Source of the DNA: CAISCU01 sp051861545
GTDB taxonomy: Bacteria > Bacteroidota > Bacteroidia > UKL13-3
Direction of reading: 5' to 3'
DNA length: 64,000 nt
Assembly (NCBI GenBank): GCA_051861545.1
Contig: JBIMKP010000016.1
Coordinates: 24,908 to 88,907 of the forward strand
This document shows, piece by piece, positions 19,101-27,100 of the stretch (its first letter is position 1; each line of letters opens with the position of its first letter). The translations under genes and the position numbers were made by a program. The notes under the pieces were generated by a model, which was given only the letters and a program-made list of their open reading frames with translations, did not search any database and was not told the origin of the DNA.

Positions 19101-19105
19101 TTCAT
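13193..19105 (-). CDS. Giant T9SS-secreted protein: CARDB-like/beta-helix modules, LamG, type-A tail
   Basis: A 1970-aa secreted protein. Signal peptide at 1-24 (ends PALQAQ). A first unit has a CARDB-like beta-sandwich (about 210-310) and a right-handed parallel beta-helix (about 320-760, beginning YTVGGVGADYQSL). A second unit repeats this (about 765-870 and 880-1320, beginning YTIGGSNASFNTF), then a third CARDB-like segment (about 1325-1430) and a LamG/concanavalin-like domain (about 1440-1605, with SIEAWVNITD and GWIDEVRIWN). The type-A T9SS tail at about 1895-1970 has VYPNPFTDKL and ends RMIVKE. Beta-helices and LamG usually bind or cut polysaccharides, but no catalytic residues were recognised; a surface adhesive or glycan-binding role is inferred. 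It lies between the two 127-bp repeats. Confidence 0.85.
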   Translation of the reverse strand: MKLLLRFFLISFVLVVCFIPALQAQNSTISTTTGTFISNSTSGMVTFNFSNNNPYPVSIREIESVSALSGYNTAYLYFNQTPINGTPLGITTSNGWNVAMVGSFLGVANTNSFNTTTQSFISTSSFVVPANTTYGFVLTTLTNSAIRVHSIPSSIPIYFSAEGCTISTGTNISYGTSNTPPFAPTSAQVGFVGKIKFVPVPVGFNNAGIIGIEEPFPQCGSGLRNVKVRVANFGKNRIDSFNLSWTVDGLPQSSLLVKIPLDTILNPNGNKTDTLINLGQYFFNPSQNSKIRVTVSLPNGQLDPNYLNDTMEVSKRPLFTGNYTVGGVGADYQSLAELAADMSQIGICGPVNIQVNPGTYTGKVFFNKVPGVSAVNTIKINGVDKNTCIVNDSIGDALVTVLHTSYVSIRNISVVNRFVGNCTGVSIIGNTLDTKGTGCSIVNCKVNLLYNNQVNSCILVSGSSLTTVNNRLDSITIDSNEIIGGLYGIWIHGFTNGNGTYNRNHRVRFNTINNSFNSGIAVQYVYNPLVISGNTISMNPSVITSGQGIYLFFNVNTNLTVGTLVSNNKILFAPENGINLSSCASNANAPFRIVNNTVNRMGYTSSNGILINSSTAGTYQVLHNTIQISGFGSQQYCFFYSNSANVNGLLCKNNIFSILSNTGTNIYCVYLSSSPTVNVINNNLYWNSRTVNLLFRGGNITTANFKTTTGGGDSSFCRLPGTRSITDLRPINTCERGVNLQSIVPTDLIGINRTSIPTIGAYEYLSTANNLSLETILNPVISATQGSQNLLVRIKNAGNNPILGFNLNYKLNGSAIVTIPWTGTLASCDTISLSFSGLNAMNILAGVNSLQVYTSMPNGLPDSQNQNDTLWTEIRFYQPLSGTYTIGGSNASFNTFADATIVLQNYGVSGPVTFLVNPGIYNEQVIVNGPIPGSSAANFIVFNGVNANNAIIRTAIADAAFKINLANYVTVNNLGVTNNWYGTCTGIAIIGSATTITSVGCKIKNCIVQLPNVGKSASYGIHLTGHISSILEAAQRADSLVIDSNRVMFANSGIVITSGSTGNTLYNRGHLIRWNRVEQFCNFGIKVYYIFNPIEILNNYVSTTVGLPHTGIGVQHNRHLSSQATRINNNRIFSGTGIDLWNFSTGTSTTEIYNNMIVGNGLLGSCGINVFNNGTVVSPINILHNSVNMTQSANNYGLNYYNFPGQTALIQNNIFKTTGSGSYPIYFATPIIAGNVDYNIYYNSSIFGNLGYRNSTAFTSANFNTTATGGAQSVSVIPSFVSSTDLHLTSACLRGTPISQYLTSDINGALRFAFPVIGAHEAIGYSNDIGIENYSFNGPIVQGSNNLNLTIRNHTTNPLYNFSVKVSVNNGPWLIYSTSGYAIGCDSGTFTVPGALVLSNGFNSVRVVVFNPNGLPDNFSANDSLNFNISTLTTAPGNAFNGNGTSNYIKVPHQTSLTFGSNLSIEAWVNITDPSRDQVLISKTKTYGTDKGFIIGLVGGKIVSQIWDNTGLVYTQGALSNFPVGKWTHIAVTWSPGTDNYKTYVNGLVVILSNASLNPIGNNTSDLAIGAPSYNYTTQLVNGWIDEVRIWNIALNQNSIRKNMHRMMPASTPGLLVYFQMNEPIGNDNVYDCFSFLTGQISGTSNRVKSSVPAGGDSCLINSIVTSGTYSLKNLSLNITSPFGSPVDLVLNEIPYTPNVLPTGVQRTYSEKYWIVNPIGPNVTCTANLSFTLLPGQLSASDTTLRLFGRNAIEHGPWQLLKTVSAGGVVGNTVTFTGITSMGQFTIATNGASTLPVTLLKFNAARVDNKVLLNWITTRNSVSKWFDIERNSGAGDFETIGRVNFIVGPGTGNYKYDFVDLFPFNGASFYRLRMTDLDGTISYSRTISINNENLESELRVYPNPFTDKLTLESKESGFIRYEILDIYGRLIINGSLDANAELDIVFDQKIKPGIYFLRLNDGEARMIVKE

Positions 19106-19351
19106 AGAAAATAAATATTTAAAAGATTACCCCAATACCAGATTTTAACAAATTACAGGATGGAATTTCAGAATTCTGATATTCATAGAATGAGTTTTAT
19201 CTAATGAAAGGGCCAAGGGTAAATAAGCGATTATGAGTTTAGCAATCAAAAATAAAAATCCTAGTTATAAATCCAAAATATTAAGAAAAAACTGACTTAA
19301 ACCTCCATTTCCATAATAATTGTAATGATTCATAATTGAAGTTTAAAAAAG
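19106..19351. other. Upstream region of the giant T9SS gene
   Basis: Together with the repeat that follows, this makes a gap of 425 bases without a gene. No ORF is credible. A good TAnnTTTG box was not found at the expected distance on the minus strand, only a GTAATTTG variant. Confidence 0.4.
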
Positions 19352-19478
19352 TTAAAATAATAACAATCATCAAAAGAGAATTTTTGCTTTTGTTAAATTC
19401 AACAAAAAAGCAGAGATTCTCTTTTTTGTTTATTAAAAATCACCTGAATTTCTATCAAGAATAATTACCAACGACATC
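19352..19478. repeat. 127-bp intergenic repeat, copy 2
   Basis: Second copy of the element at 12702-12828, same orientation and same length, with the hairpin at about 19372-19428. On the minus strand it lies downstream of the 195-aa protein gene and could terminate it. Together the two copies bracket the 5.9-kb giant gene as direct repeats. Confidence 0.8.
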
Positions 19479-19530
19479 CAAAGAAAGACTATTAACGAAC
19501 TTTCTTTAAATTCAATTTTGTCAAGTAGAA

Positions 19531-20118
19531 TCAATAAGTTTTATACGAGTCAATAGTGATAGTTGAATCTAATGCATATTGCCATTTAATACCAAATGGG
19601 TTTGTATTTCTTGTTAAAAATGTAGTATCACAAATAGATTTTTGGTACCAACGTAATACAATTTGTCTATTTCTGGGATAAAAGTGAAAATCATTAAAAA
19701 AATAACTTATTACCTTTTGATTATTACATGTATCCGTTATCCTTACTGATGTTATATCAAAATTGTTATATAGGGCTAAAAGACGGGAATCTTCAATCAT
19801 AAAATCAGGCTCATTTGATGAAGTATATGAAACAAATTGAATTTTACCTTTGAAATAGTTGAATCTAAAATCAGTTGATTTGGTATTAATTGATAAGAAG
19901 TATTCTGTTGCTTCTTGAAATGCTTTATTGTTAGCTTTTACAGTTTGAGTTATTTCGGATAATATTTTATCGTTTTGACGTAAACCAATGTAACCTCTAA
20001 TATCAAAATAAAGTGTAGTTAAAACTAAAAACAACAATGCAAATGCAATTAAAAATAATAGTGGTTTCAATTGAAATTGCATGTTCTCTAATTTAAAATG
20101 TTTGATAAAAAAGCCCAA
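19531..20118 (-). CDS. Hypothetical single-pass membrane protein
   Basis: A 195-aa protein of no recognised family. One hydrophobic segment (PLLFLIAFALLFLVLTTLYF, about residues 19-38) is followed by a soluble part rich in Asn, Thr and aromatics (FDITSVRITDTCNNQKVISYFF). Topology suggests an N-terminal anchor with the rest in the periplasm. A second in-frame ATG at 20082 would give 183 aa and begin MQFQLKPLL, a more conventional signal-anchor; I cannot decide between them. It follows the LRR gene by 35 bases on the same strand, so they are probably cotranscribed. Confidence 0.6.
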   Translation of the reverse strand: MGFFIKHFKLENMQFQLKPLLFLIAFALLFLVLTTLYFDIRGYIGLRQNDKILSEITQTVKANNKAFQEATEYFLSINTKSTDFRFNYFKGKIQFVSYTSSNEPDFMIEDSRLLALYNNFDITSVRITDTCNNQKVISYFFNDFHFYPRNRQIVLRWYQKSICDTTFLTRNTNPFGIKWQYALDSTITIDSYKTY

Positions 20119-20153
20119 TCAAATTTTAAGTAATTTCATAATCATACTAAAAT

Positions 20154-20867
20154 TCATTTTTTTCTCTTGTAAACCAAATTATATTCAAACTGAATTTCAC
20201 AATGAGGTAATAATTCTGCGATACGTTTTTTTTCAATTTCAGAAAACTCATTTTCACCCAAAATTAATTTTCTCAGCTGCTTCAATTTTCCAATTTCAGG
20301 AGGAAGTGTTTTCAATTTATTCCGAAATAAATCCAATTCGATTAATTCTTTTAATTCTCCTATTTCCGGTGGAACTTCTCTTAACTCCCCTCCCCAAGCT
20401 ATAACAAGTTTCTTTAATTTTTTTAGTTTACCCATACTTTTTGGTAAGTACCTTATTTTAGATTTAGTTATTATTAGGGAATCTAAGTCTGTTAATTCTC
20501 CAAAATCTTCCGTAATTGAATCCAACAAATCTTGTCCATATAAAAAAACAAATTTCAAATGAATCATTTTATAGAAGTTCTTTGGCAATTGATGATAACA
20601 CATCAAAGAATTCTTAAAAACACTTTGAGATTCAAGTTTAGATGTATCAATGTTCCTCCAAAAGTCTTCATAACAATATTTATCAAAGATTTTTCGGGCT
20701 CTTAAAGAGTCCATTTTAGCCACAAAAGCTAATGAATCTTTATTCCAATTAACATTGCTTAAAAGCCCAAATGAGAGGTCTTTTTTAGATGAATCCGACT
20801 GATGCATTAAAAGGCTGAATAATAGCATAATCAGCACAAACATTACCAGAATAGATTTGAAACTCAT
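20154..20867 (-). CDS. Membrane-anchored leucine-rich-repeat protein
   Basis: A 237-aa protein: N-terminal hydrophobic anchor (MSFKSILVMFVLIMLLFSLL), an uncharacterised segment to about residue 120, then roughly four leucine-rich repeats of 23 residues (LPKSMGKLKKLKKLVI, VPPEIGELKELIELDLF, LPPEIGKLKQLRKLILGEN), of the type that mediates protein binding. The C-terminus is basic (VYKRKK). No enzymatic domain. A periplasmic or surface protein-interaction role is inferred. Cotranscribed with the 195-aa membrane protein. Confidence 0.72.
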   Translation of the reverse strand: MSFKSILVMFVLIMLLFSLLMHQSDSSKKDLSFGLLSNVNWNKDSLAFVAKMDSLRARKIFDKYCYEDFWRNIDTSKLESQSVFKNSLMCYHQLPKNFYKMIHLKFVFLYGQDLLDSITEDFGELTDLDSLIITKSKIRYLPKSMGKLKKLKKLVIAWGGELREVPPEIGELKELIELDLFRNKLKTLPPEIGKLKQLRKLILGENEFSEIEKKRIAELLPHCEIQFEYNLVYKRKK

Positions 20868-21190
20868 AGGTTATCATCAATACATCACAATATACTAATT
20901 TCAATCCTAATCATCAAAATTGATATCAGATTAAAAACAAATGCCGTATTGCTTACTTTATAGCGAATATCGAGTTTGTTTATTGAAAGCATATATACAA
21001 CGAACAATTCTTGAAAGAAGCTACACCAATGTGGAATTCGGATATACCGAATTTCAACACTAAGAACCTTTTGATTATAATCGATACATATTAATAGTTT
21101 TCACATTCACTCAAAAAAAAATCCATACCAAAGCAAAAGCTCTGATATAGATTTTTCAATTTTCTTGATTTAGAATTCTTTATTAAAGAC
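20868..21190. other. Intergenic gap, 323 bases
   Basis: Between the LRR gene start and the 3' end of the OmpA-family gene. It contains the minus-strand terminator at 21113-21157 and a short inverted repeat AATTCGG/CCGAATT (21035-21041, 21047-21053). No ORF or RNA gene was recognised. Confidence 0.5.
21113..21157 (-). terminator. Terminator of the adhesin-porP-ompA unit
   Basis: On the minus strand an imperfect stem (AAAAATCTATA paired with TATGGATTTTT, with an inner AGC/GCT) is followed by a run of eight T. It starts about 34 bases after the stop codon of the PorE-like gene. Confidence 0.6.
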
Positions 21191-23146
21191 CTATTTTATA
21201 ATAGTAAACTCAGTGTTTCTTTGTCTTTGGTAGGCAGCCTCAGAACAATTAGTTTCAGCACCATTTTCACATGGGCACTCCTTTGACAATTTAACTTCTC
21301 CATAACCTTTGCCAGATAAGCGCGATGGATAAGAAATTCTGCTTTTTAAGTATTTAGCAGTAGCTATTGCTCTTCTTTCTGACAAGGCTTGGTTATATGA
21401 TGCAGTTGATCTACAATCAGCATGTGAACTAAATTTAACTTTCATATTCGGATACTGATTCATGATTTTAACAATTTTATCCAATTCAATTTTAGCATCT
21501 GGCCTTATTCTGGATTTGTCGTAATCAAAATAAATTTCTTTCAATTCAAGTATTTCAACAAGGTTATTATTCTCTTTAATTTGTGCGGCAATTGGTTTTT
21601 TCAACATGATAATATCAACTATGATTAAACTATCTATTGCCATAGTTGAAGCCAAGGAATTTCCATCTAAATAGCTTGATTTTCTGCCTTGTAATGTGTA
21701 GTTCTTATTAGCCTCAACCCTAAACCTGAAAGCACCAACTGCATCACTTAACAAACTATCTATTATTTTATTATTTTCATCAATTAGACTAACCATTGCA
21801 AAAGGTATAGGTCCTCCACTTTTTTGTTTGGTAATTCCCTTTATACTTTTTGTACTTAAATTTTTCAAGATATTAAAGGAATATAAATCGGCAAAACCTT
21901 TACCGCTTGGTCTATTTGAAGCAAAGTAACCTTTAGTCATTGTGCTGTTAGCAATTGCCGAAAAATCATCATGCACTGTATTTATAGGAGTTCCTGGATT
22001 AATTGATTTTCCTACTTCATTCCCAATTATTTCGCATATAAATATATCTAATCCTCCTAAACCATAGTGTCCATCTGATGAAAAGAACATTAGCTTACTT
22101 TTTTCTTCAAAAAATGGAAATAGTTCATCGCCTTCAGTATTTATTTTGTTACCAAGGTTCTGAGGTTTTGTCCAAGAGCCACCTGCTACTTTTGTGGTTT
22201 TATACACATCTGCTTTGCCAAATCCACCAGCCATATCGCTTGCAAAATACATGGTATTTCCGTCTGCAGAAAGACTCGGATGTCCAACCGAATAGGCTGG
22301 ATTGTTATAAGTAAAAGCTTCTGGTTCCGACCATTTTCCATCGATATAATTACTAAAGAATATTTGAAGTTCTACCACCCTGTCTTTACTTTTATCATTG
22401 GTATTATTACGAGTAAAAGCAACAAAGTTCCCATCTTTGCTAAAACTGGCAGGACCATTATGCATTTTACCGTTTAATACTTTACCAAATCTTTTTTGAT
22501 CAACCAATTGCCCATCATTTACATCTGCTACATAAATATCTAAATAAGGCTCTTTGTGCCAGTTGTCTCCTTTTGGTGCTACTTTCCCATCTGCTCTGCT
22601 TGATGTAAAGACAATTTTATCTTTATAATAAACAGGACTAAAATCCATTGCATTTGAATTTATTTTTAAATGTTCAATTGAAAACGATTTGTTTGGAACC
22701 AACCAGCTACTGTATTTCGATCTGCTATTTACAAAATCAATAGCGCGTAAATCATTGGGTTTGATGTTAGCAAATTTGTCCATCCATACATCTGATTGAG
22801 TAATTTTACTTTCCTTTTTTAACACTTGTGCATAGTTGTAATAATCTTCAGGAATAATTCCCGCAGAAGAATTTATAAAAGTCAGATACATTGAATCCGC
22901 TTGTTTAAACATATCCATTTTTTGGTAACTCATGGCTAAATTTCTTTTACCATCGAGGGTCAAATCTTTTGTATTTGAATAAGTTGTTATTGCTTTTTCA
23001 TACGAATAACTAAAAGCATATTTATCTCCAAGTAATTCTTTACTTGTTTTGTCTTGGTTGTCATTTTGTTTATTTAAACTAGACTTTTGTGCATTTACCT
23101 GAACACTTACTCCAAGTAAAAGCAATATTGATATAATTAATTTCAT
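21191..23146 (-). CDS. PorE-like protein: TPR, PD40 propeller, carboxypeptidase-regulatory and OmpA domains
   Basis: A 651-aa exported protein whose domain order matches PorE, a T9SS component that links the outer membrane complex to peptidoglycan. Signal peptide (ends SVQVNAQ); helical TPR-like segment at about 40-150; WD40-like PD40 beta-propeller at about 160-425 (repeats such as SADGNTMYFASD, FSKDGNFVAFTRN); carboxypeptidase-regulatory fold at about 435-520; and OmpA_C domain from about 540, with IYFDYDKSRIRPDA and SHADCRSTASYNQALSERRA, the peptidoglycan-binding loop. The signal peptide lacks a lipobox Cys, unlike lipoprotein PorE. It lies 24 bases after the PorP/SprF gene. It may be a locus-specific paralogue rather than the core PorE. 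Confidence 0.83.
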   Translation of the reverse strand: MKLIISILLLLGVSVQVNAQKSSLNKQNDNQDKTSKELLGDKYAFSYSYEKAITTYSNTKDLTLDGKRNLAMSYQKMDMFKQADSMYLTFINSSAGIIPEDYYNYAQVLKKESKITQSDVWMDKFANIKPNDLRAIDFVNSRSKYSSWLVPNKSFSIEHLKINSNAMDFSPVYYKDKIVFTSSRADGKVAPKGDNWHKEPYLDIYVADVNDGQLVDQKRFGKVLNGKMHNGPASFSKDGNFVAFTRNNTNDKSKDRVVELQIFFSNYIDGKWSEPEAFTYNNPAYSVGHPSLSADGNTMYFASDMAGGFGKADVYKTTKVAGGSWTKPQNLGNKINTEGDELFPFFEEKSKLMFFSSDGHYGLGGLDIFICEIIGNEVGKSINPGTPINTVHDDFSAIANSTMTKGYFASNRPSGKGFADLYSFNILKNLSTKSIKGITKQKSGGPIPFAMVSLIDENNKIIDSLLSDAVGAFRFRVEANKNYTLQGRKSSYLDGNSLASTMAIDSLIIVDIIMLKKPIAAQIKENNNLVEILELKEIYFDYDKSRIRPDAKIELDKIVKIMNQYPNMKVKFSSHADCRSTASYNQALSERRAIATAKYLKSRISYPSRLSGKGYGEVKLSKECPCENGAETNCSEAAYQRQRNTEFTIIK

Positions 23147-23170
23147 CTTGATTTTTCTTTACTTTTTTGA

Positions 23171-24112
23171 TTAAAAATATCGAGGTGTTTGAATTTGCTT
23201 TTTATTGTTCAGTATAAAATCGTATCGAAATATGATTTCGTGGCTACCTTGGTTATAGCTACTTGTTTTTAATCCTACTGACCAATCGTATGAATAACCA
23301 ATGTGCATTTTTTCGGTAATATCAAAACCAATCAATCCTCCAAAAGCATCCTGGGTTCTATACATTGCTCCTAAGGATAATTTATCCAGCAAAATAAAAG
23401 AAGCTGTTAAATCGGCTTGTATTGGAGCACCAGTAGTTACTTTAACCAAAGTTGTAGGTTTAAATGATATGTTATTACTTAGTTTTAATATGGTTCCGGC
23501 TATTAAAAAATAATGACGTTGAACCTTTGCTTCTGAAGCTTTTCCATTGGCATCGTTTACCCTTGTATAATTATTCTCTAATAAATAAGGAGCAGAAATT
23601 CCTGCGTAAAAACGCTCACGAGAATAATAAGCACCAAATCCAAAATCTGGTGTAATCTTATTATTGATATCGTTTAAGAAAACCGGATCATTTTGCTGAT
23701 CTAAATTTAATTGGGATAAATCGGCTTGCAACATACTTGCACTCGCACTTAAGCCTAAAGCTAATTTTGATTTGCGAGTTAACTGCATAATATATGCGAA
23801 ATTGCCTGTTACAACTGAGTTCTTAATTGGACCAATTTTATCGTTCATAATGGCCAATCCCAATCCAATTTTTTGGTTATTTAATGGAGCATGTAAAGTT
23901 AATGTTTGTGTCCTAGGTGCACCATCTAAGCCTACCCATTGAGAGCGGTGTAATCCAGTAATTGTTAGTGCATCTCTGCTACCTGCATAGGCAGGATTTA
24001 TTACCAAGGTATTGTACATATAATGCGTGTACATTGGTATTTGCTGTGCGTAGGTGTTTAAACTTATTAAAGCCAAACCCACTACAAGCAATGATTTATT
24101 GTAAATTTTCAT
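23171..24112 (-). CDS. PorP/SprF family T9SS outer-membrane protein
   Basis: A 313-aa outer-membrane barrel protein. Signal peptide (ends LNTYAQ) followed by the family hallmark QIPMYTHYMYNTLVINPAYAGSRD and RSQWVGLDGAPRTQTLTLHAPL, with a beta-strand-rich remainder and terminal FRYDFILNNKKQIQTPRYF. SprF in Flavobacterium is needed for secretion or attachment of the adhesin SprB, and PorP paralogues are encoded next to type-B-tail adhesins. Here it lies 26 bases after such an adhesin, so it is probably that protein's dedicated partner. Confidence 0.93.
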   Translation of the reverse strand: MKIYNKSLLVVGLALISLNTYAQQIPMYTHYMYNTLVINPAYAGSRDALTITGLHRSQWVGLDGAPRTQTLTLHAPLNNQKIGLGLAIMNDKIGPIKNSVVTGNFAYIMQLTRKSKLALGLSASASMLQADLSQLNLDQQNDPVFLNDINNKITPDFGFGAYYSRERFYAGISAPYLLENNYTRVNDANGKASEAKVQRHYFLIAGTILKLSNNISFKPTTLVKVTTGAPIQADLTASFILLDKLSLGAMYRTQDAFGGLIGFDITEKMHIGYSYDWSVGLKTSSYNQGSHEIIFRYDFILNNKKQIQTPRYF

Positions 24113-24138
24113 TTTAATTTTTTTTAAATTTTATGTGA

Positions 24139-27100
24139 TTACTTGTTCAAGTAAATAGTTCCTTTTTTCACTCCAGAATTATCACCTAAATCCAATACAT
24201 AGAAGTACACTCCTACTGGTAACTCATTTCCTCCAATTGTTATACCAGATGTCGATTTTCCATTCCATGTATTTTGATAAGGGCTGGCTTCAAAAACTAA
24301 ATTGCCCCAACGATTGAAAACCTGAAGTGTATTCTTGCTGTAATTTTCAATCCCTCTTATTACATATAAATCATTAATTCCATCTCCGCTTGGCGAAAAC
24401 CCTTCAGGTATATTTAATTCCGTAATCAAACATTCTTTTACATCCACTTTTACTATTGAAGGATTAGAACTACACAAATTTTGAGTAACAATTAATGAAT
24501 AGAATCCTGAGTCGGCTAAAGCAGCAGCAACTATTACCGGGTTTTGTATGGATGACGAAAATGCATTTGGTCCAGTCCAGTTATAGCTAGCTCCAACAAC
24601 AGTTTGTGCATATAAATTGATTGATTTGCCAACGCAAACCGCAGAATTGTATGTTGCCATTGCAATAGGTAACTGATTAACTGATAATGATACGTCTGTT
24701 GAAGTTTCTGTTGATGAACAAGTACCAGTTATTACCACATTGTAATTATTGGCATCATCAGAAGAACTTGTATTGTTTAAGGTTAAAGTTGTACTAGAAG
24801 CACCTGAAATATTTCCACCATTAATTAAATTTACAAGCCCTTTTCTCCATTGATAGGTAGTTGACGAGCCACTAGCATTAACAGTAAAACTAACTGATGT
24901 TCCTTCACATGTAGTTTTATTTGTTGGTTGGCTAGTAATAACTGAAGGTGTGTTAACAAGCAACGAAACATTTGCAGAAGTAAAACTTGAAGGACATATT
25001 GAGCCTGAAACGATAACATTGTAGTTATTTGAAGCATCAAGTATTGAAACCGGATTGATAGTAAGCATAGCAGTTGAAACTCCTGAAGTATTTCCAACAT
25101 TCGCTAAGTTTACATTTCCTTTTCTCCATTGATAAGATAAACCATCACCTGATGCGGTTACTGAGAAGTTTATCGAGCTTCCTACACAAACTGTTTGATC
25201 AATAGGTTCAGTAAGTATAAGCGCTGTTGAATTTAGTTGTAGCGATACATTGTTTGAAGTATCTCTAGCAGAACAAGCACTTGAAATTATGACGTTGTAG
25301 TTATTGGCAGCATCTGCAATAGTTGCAGCGTTGAATCTCAAAGTGTCAGATGTTGCGCCAGTAATGTTTAGTCCATTTACCAAATTCACATTTCCTTTTC
25401 TCCATTGGTAAGTCAAGCCTGAGCCAGTAGCTCTTGTTACAAAACTTACTCCAGTTCCTGAACAAATTGTTTGGTTTGTTGGGTTGATATTAATTACTAA
25501 AGGCAAATTGATATTCAATGAAACATTTGCAGAAGTATCTCTTGCAGAACAAGCACTTGAAATTATCACATTATAATTGCTTGATGTATCTGCAATGCTT
25601 GATGGATTAAATCTCAAAGTATCACTTGTAACACCTGAAATATTTCCTCCATTTACTAAGTTTACATTTCCTTTACGCCATTGATATGTCAAGCCAGAAC
25701 CAGTTGCTCTTGTTACAAAACTTACAATATTACCAGAACAAATTGTTTGGTTTGTAGGATTGATAGTAACCACCAAAGGCAAATTGATATTCAACGAAAC
25801 ATTTGCTGAAGTATCTCTTGCAGAACAAGTGCTTGAAATAATTACATTGTAGTTGTTAGCAACATCCGCAATGCTTGATGGATTAAATCTCAATGTATCA
25901 CTTGTAGCACCTAAAATATTTCCACCATTTACTAGGTTCACATTTCCTTTTCTCCATTGGTATGTCAAGCCGGAACCAGTAGCTCTTGTTACAAAACTTA
26001 CAATATTACCTGAACAAATTGTTTGGTTTGTTGGATTGATAGTAATGACCAAAGGCAAATTGATATTCAATGAAACATTTGCTGAAGTATCTCTTGCAGA
26101 ACAAACACTTGAAATTATTACATTATAATTGGTAGCTACATCAGCAATACTTGAAGGATTAAATCTCAAAGTATCACTTGTAGCACCTGAAATATTTCCA
26201 CCATTTACTAAGTTCACATTTCCTTTACGCCATTGGTAAGTCAAGCCGGAACCAGTTGCTCTTGTTACAAAACTAACTGCACTACCAGAACAAATTGTTT
26301 GGTTTGTTGGATTGATATTTACCACCAAAGGCAAATTGATATTCAATGAAACATTTGCAGATGTATCTCTTGCAGAACAAGCACTTGAAATAATCACATT
26401 ATAATTACTTGCAGTATCTGCTATGCTTGATGGATTAAATCTCAAAGTATCACTTGTAGCACCTGAAATATTTCCTCCATTGACTAAGTTCACATTTCCT
26501 CTGCGCCATTGGTAAGTCAAGCCCGAGCCAGTTGCTCTTGTTATAAAACTTACTGCACTACCTGAACAAATTGTTTGGTTTGTTGGATTGATAGTAACCA
26601 CCAAAGGCAAGTTGATATTCAATGAAACATTTGCAGAAGTATCTCTTGTTGAACATGTGCTTGAAATAATTACATTGTAATTGTTAGCTACATCTGTAAT
26701 GCTAGATGGATTAAATCTCAAGGTATCACTTGTAGCACCTGAAATATTTCCACCATTTACTAAGTTCACATTTCCTTTTCTCCATTGGTATGTCAAGCCA
26801 GAACCAGTTGCTCTTGTTACAAAACTTACTGCACTACCTGAACAAATTGTTTGGTTTGTTGGATTGATGTTTACCACCAAAGGTAAATTGATGTTCAATG
26901 AAACATTGTTTGAAGTATCTCTTGTTGAACATGTGCTTGAAATAATTACATTATAATTAGACGCTGTATCAGCAATACTTGAAGGATTAAATCTCAATGT
27001 GTCATTTGTAACTCCTGAAATATTTCCTCCATTTATTAAGTTTACATTTCCTCTGCGCCATTGGTAAGTCAAGCCAGAACCAGTTGCTCTTGTTACAAAG

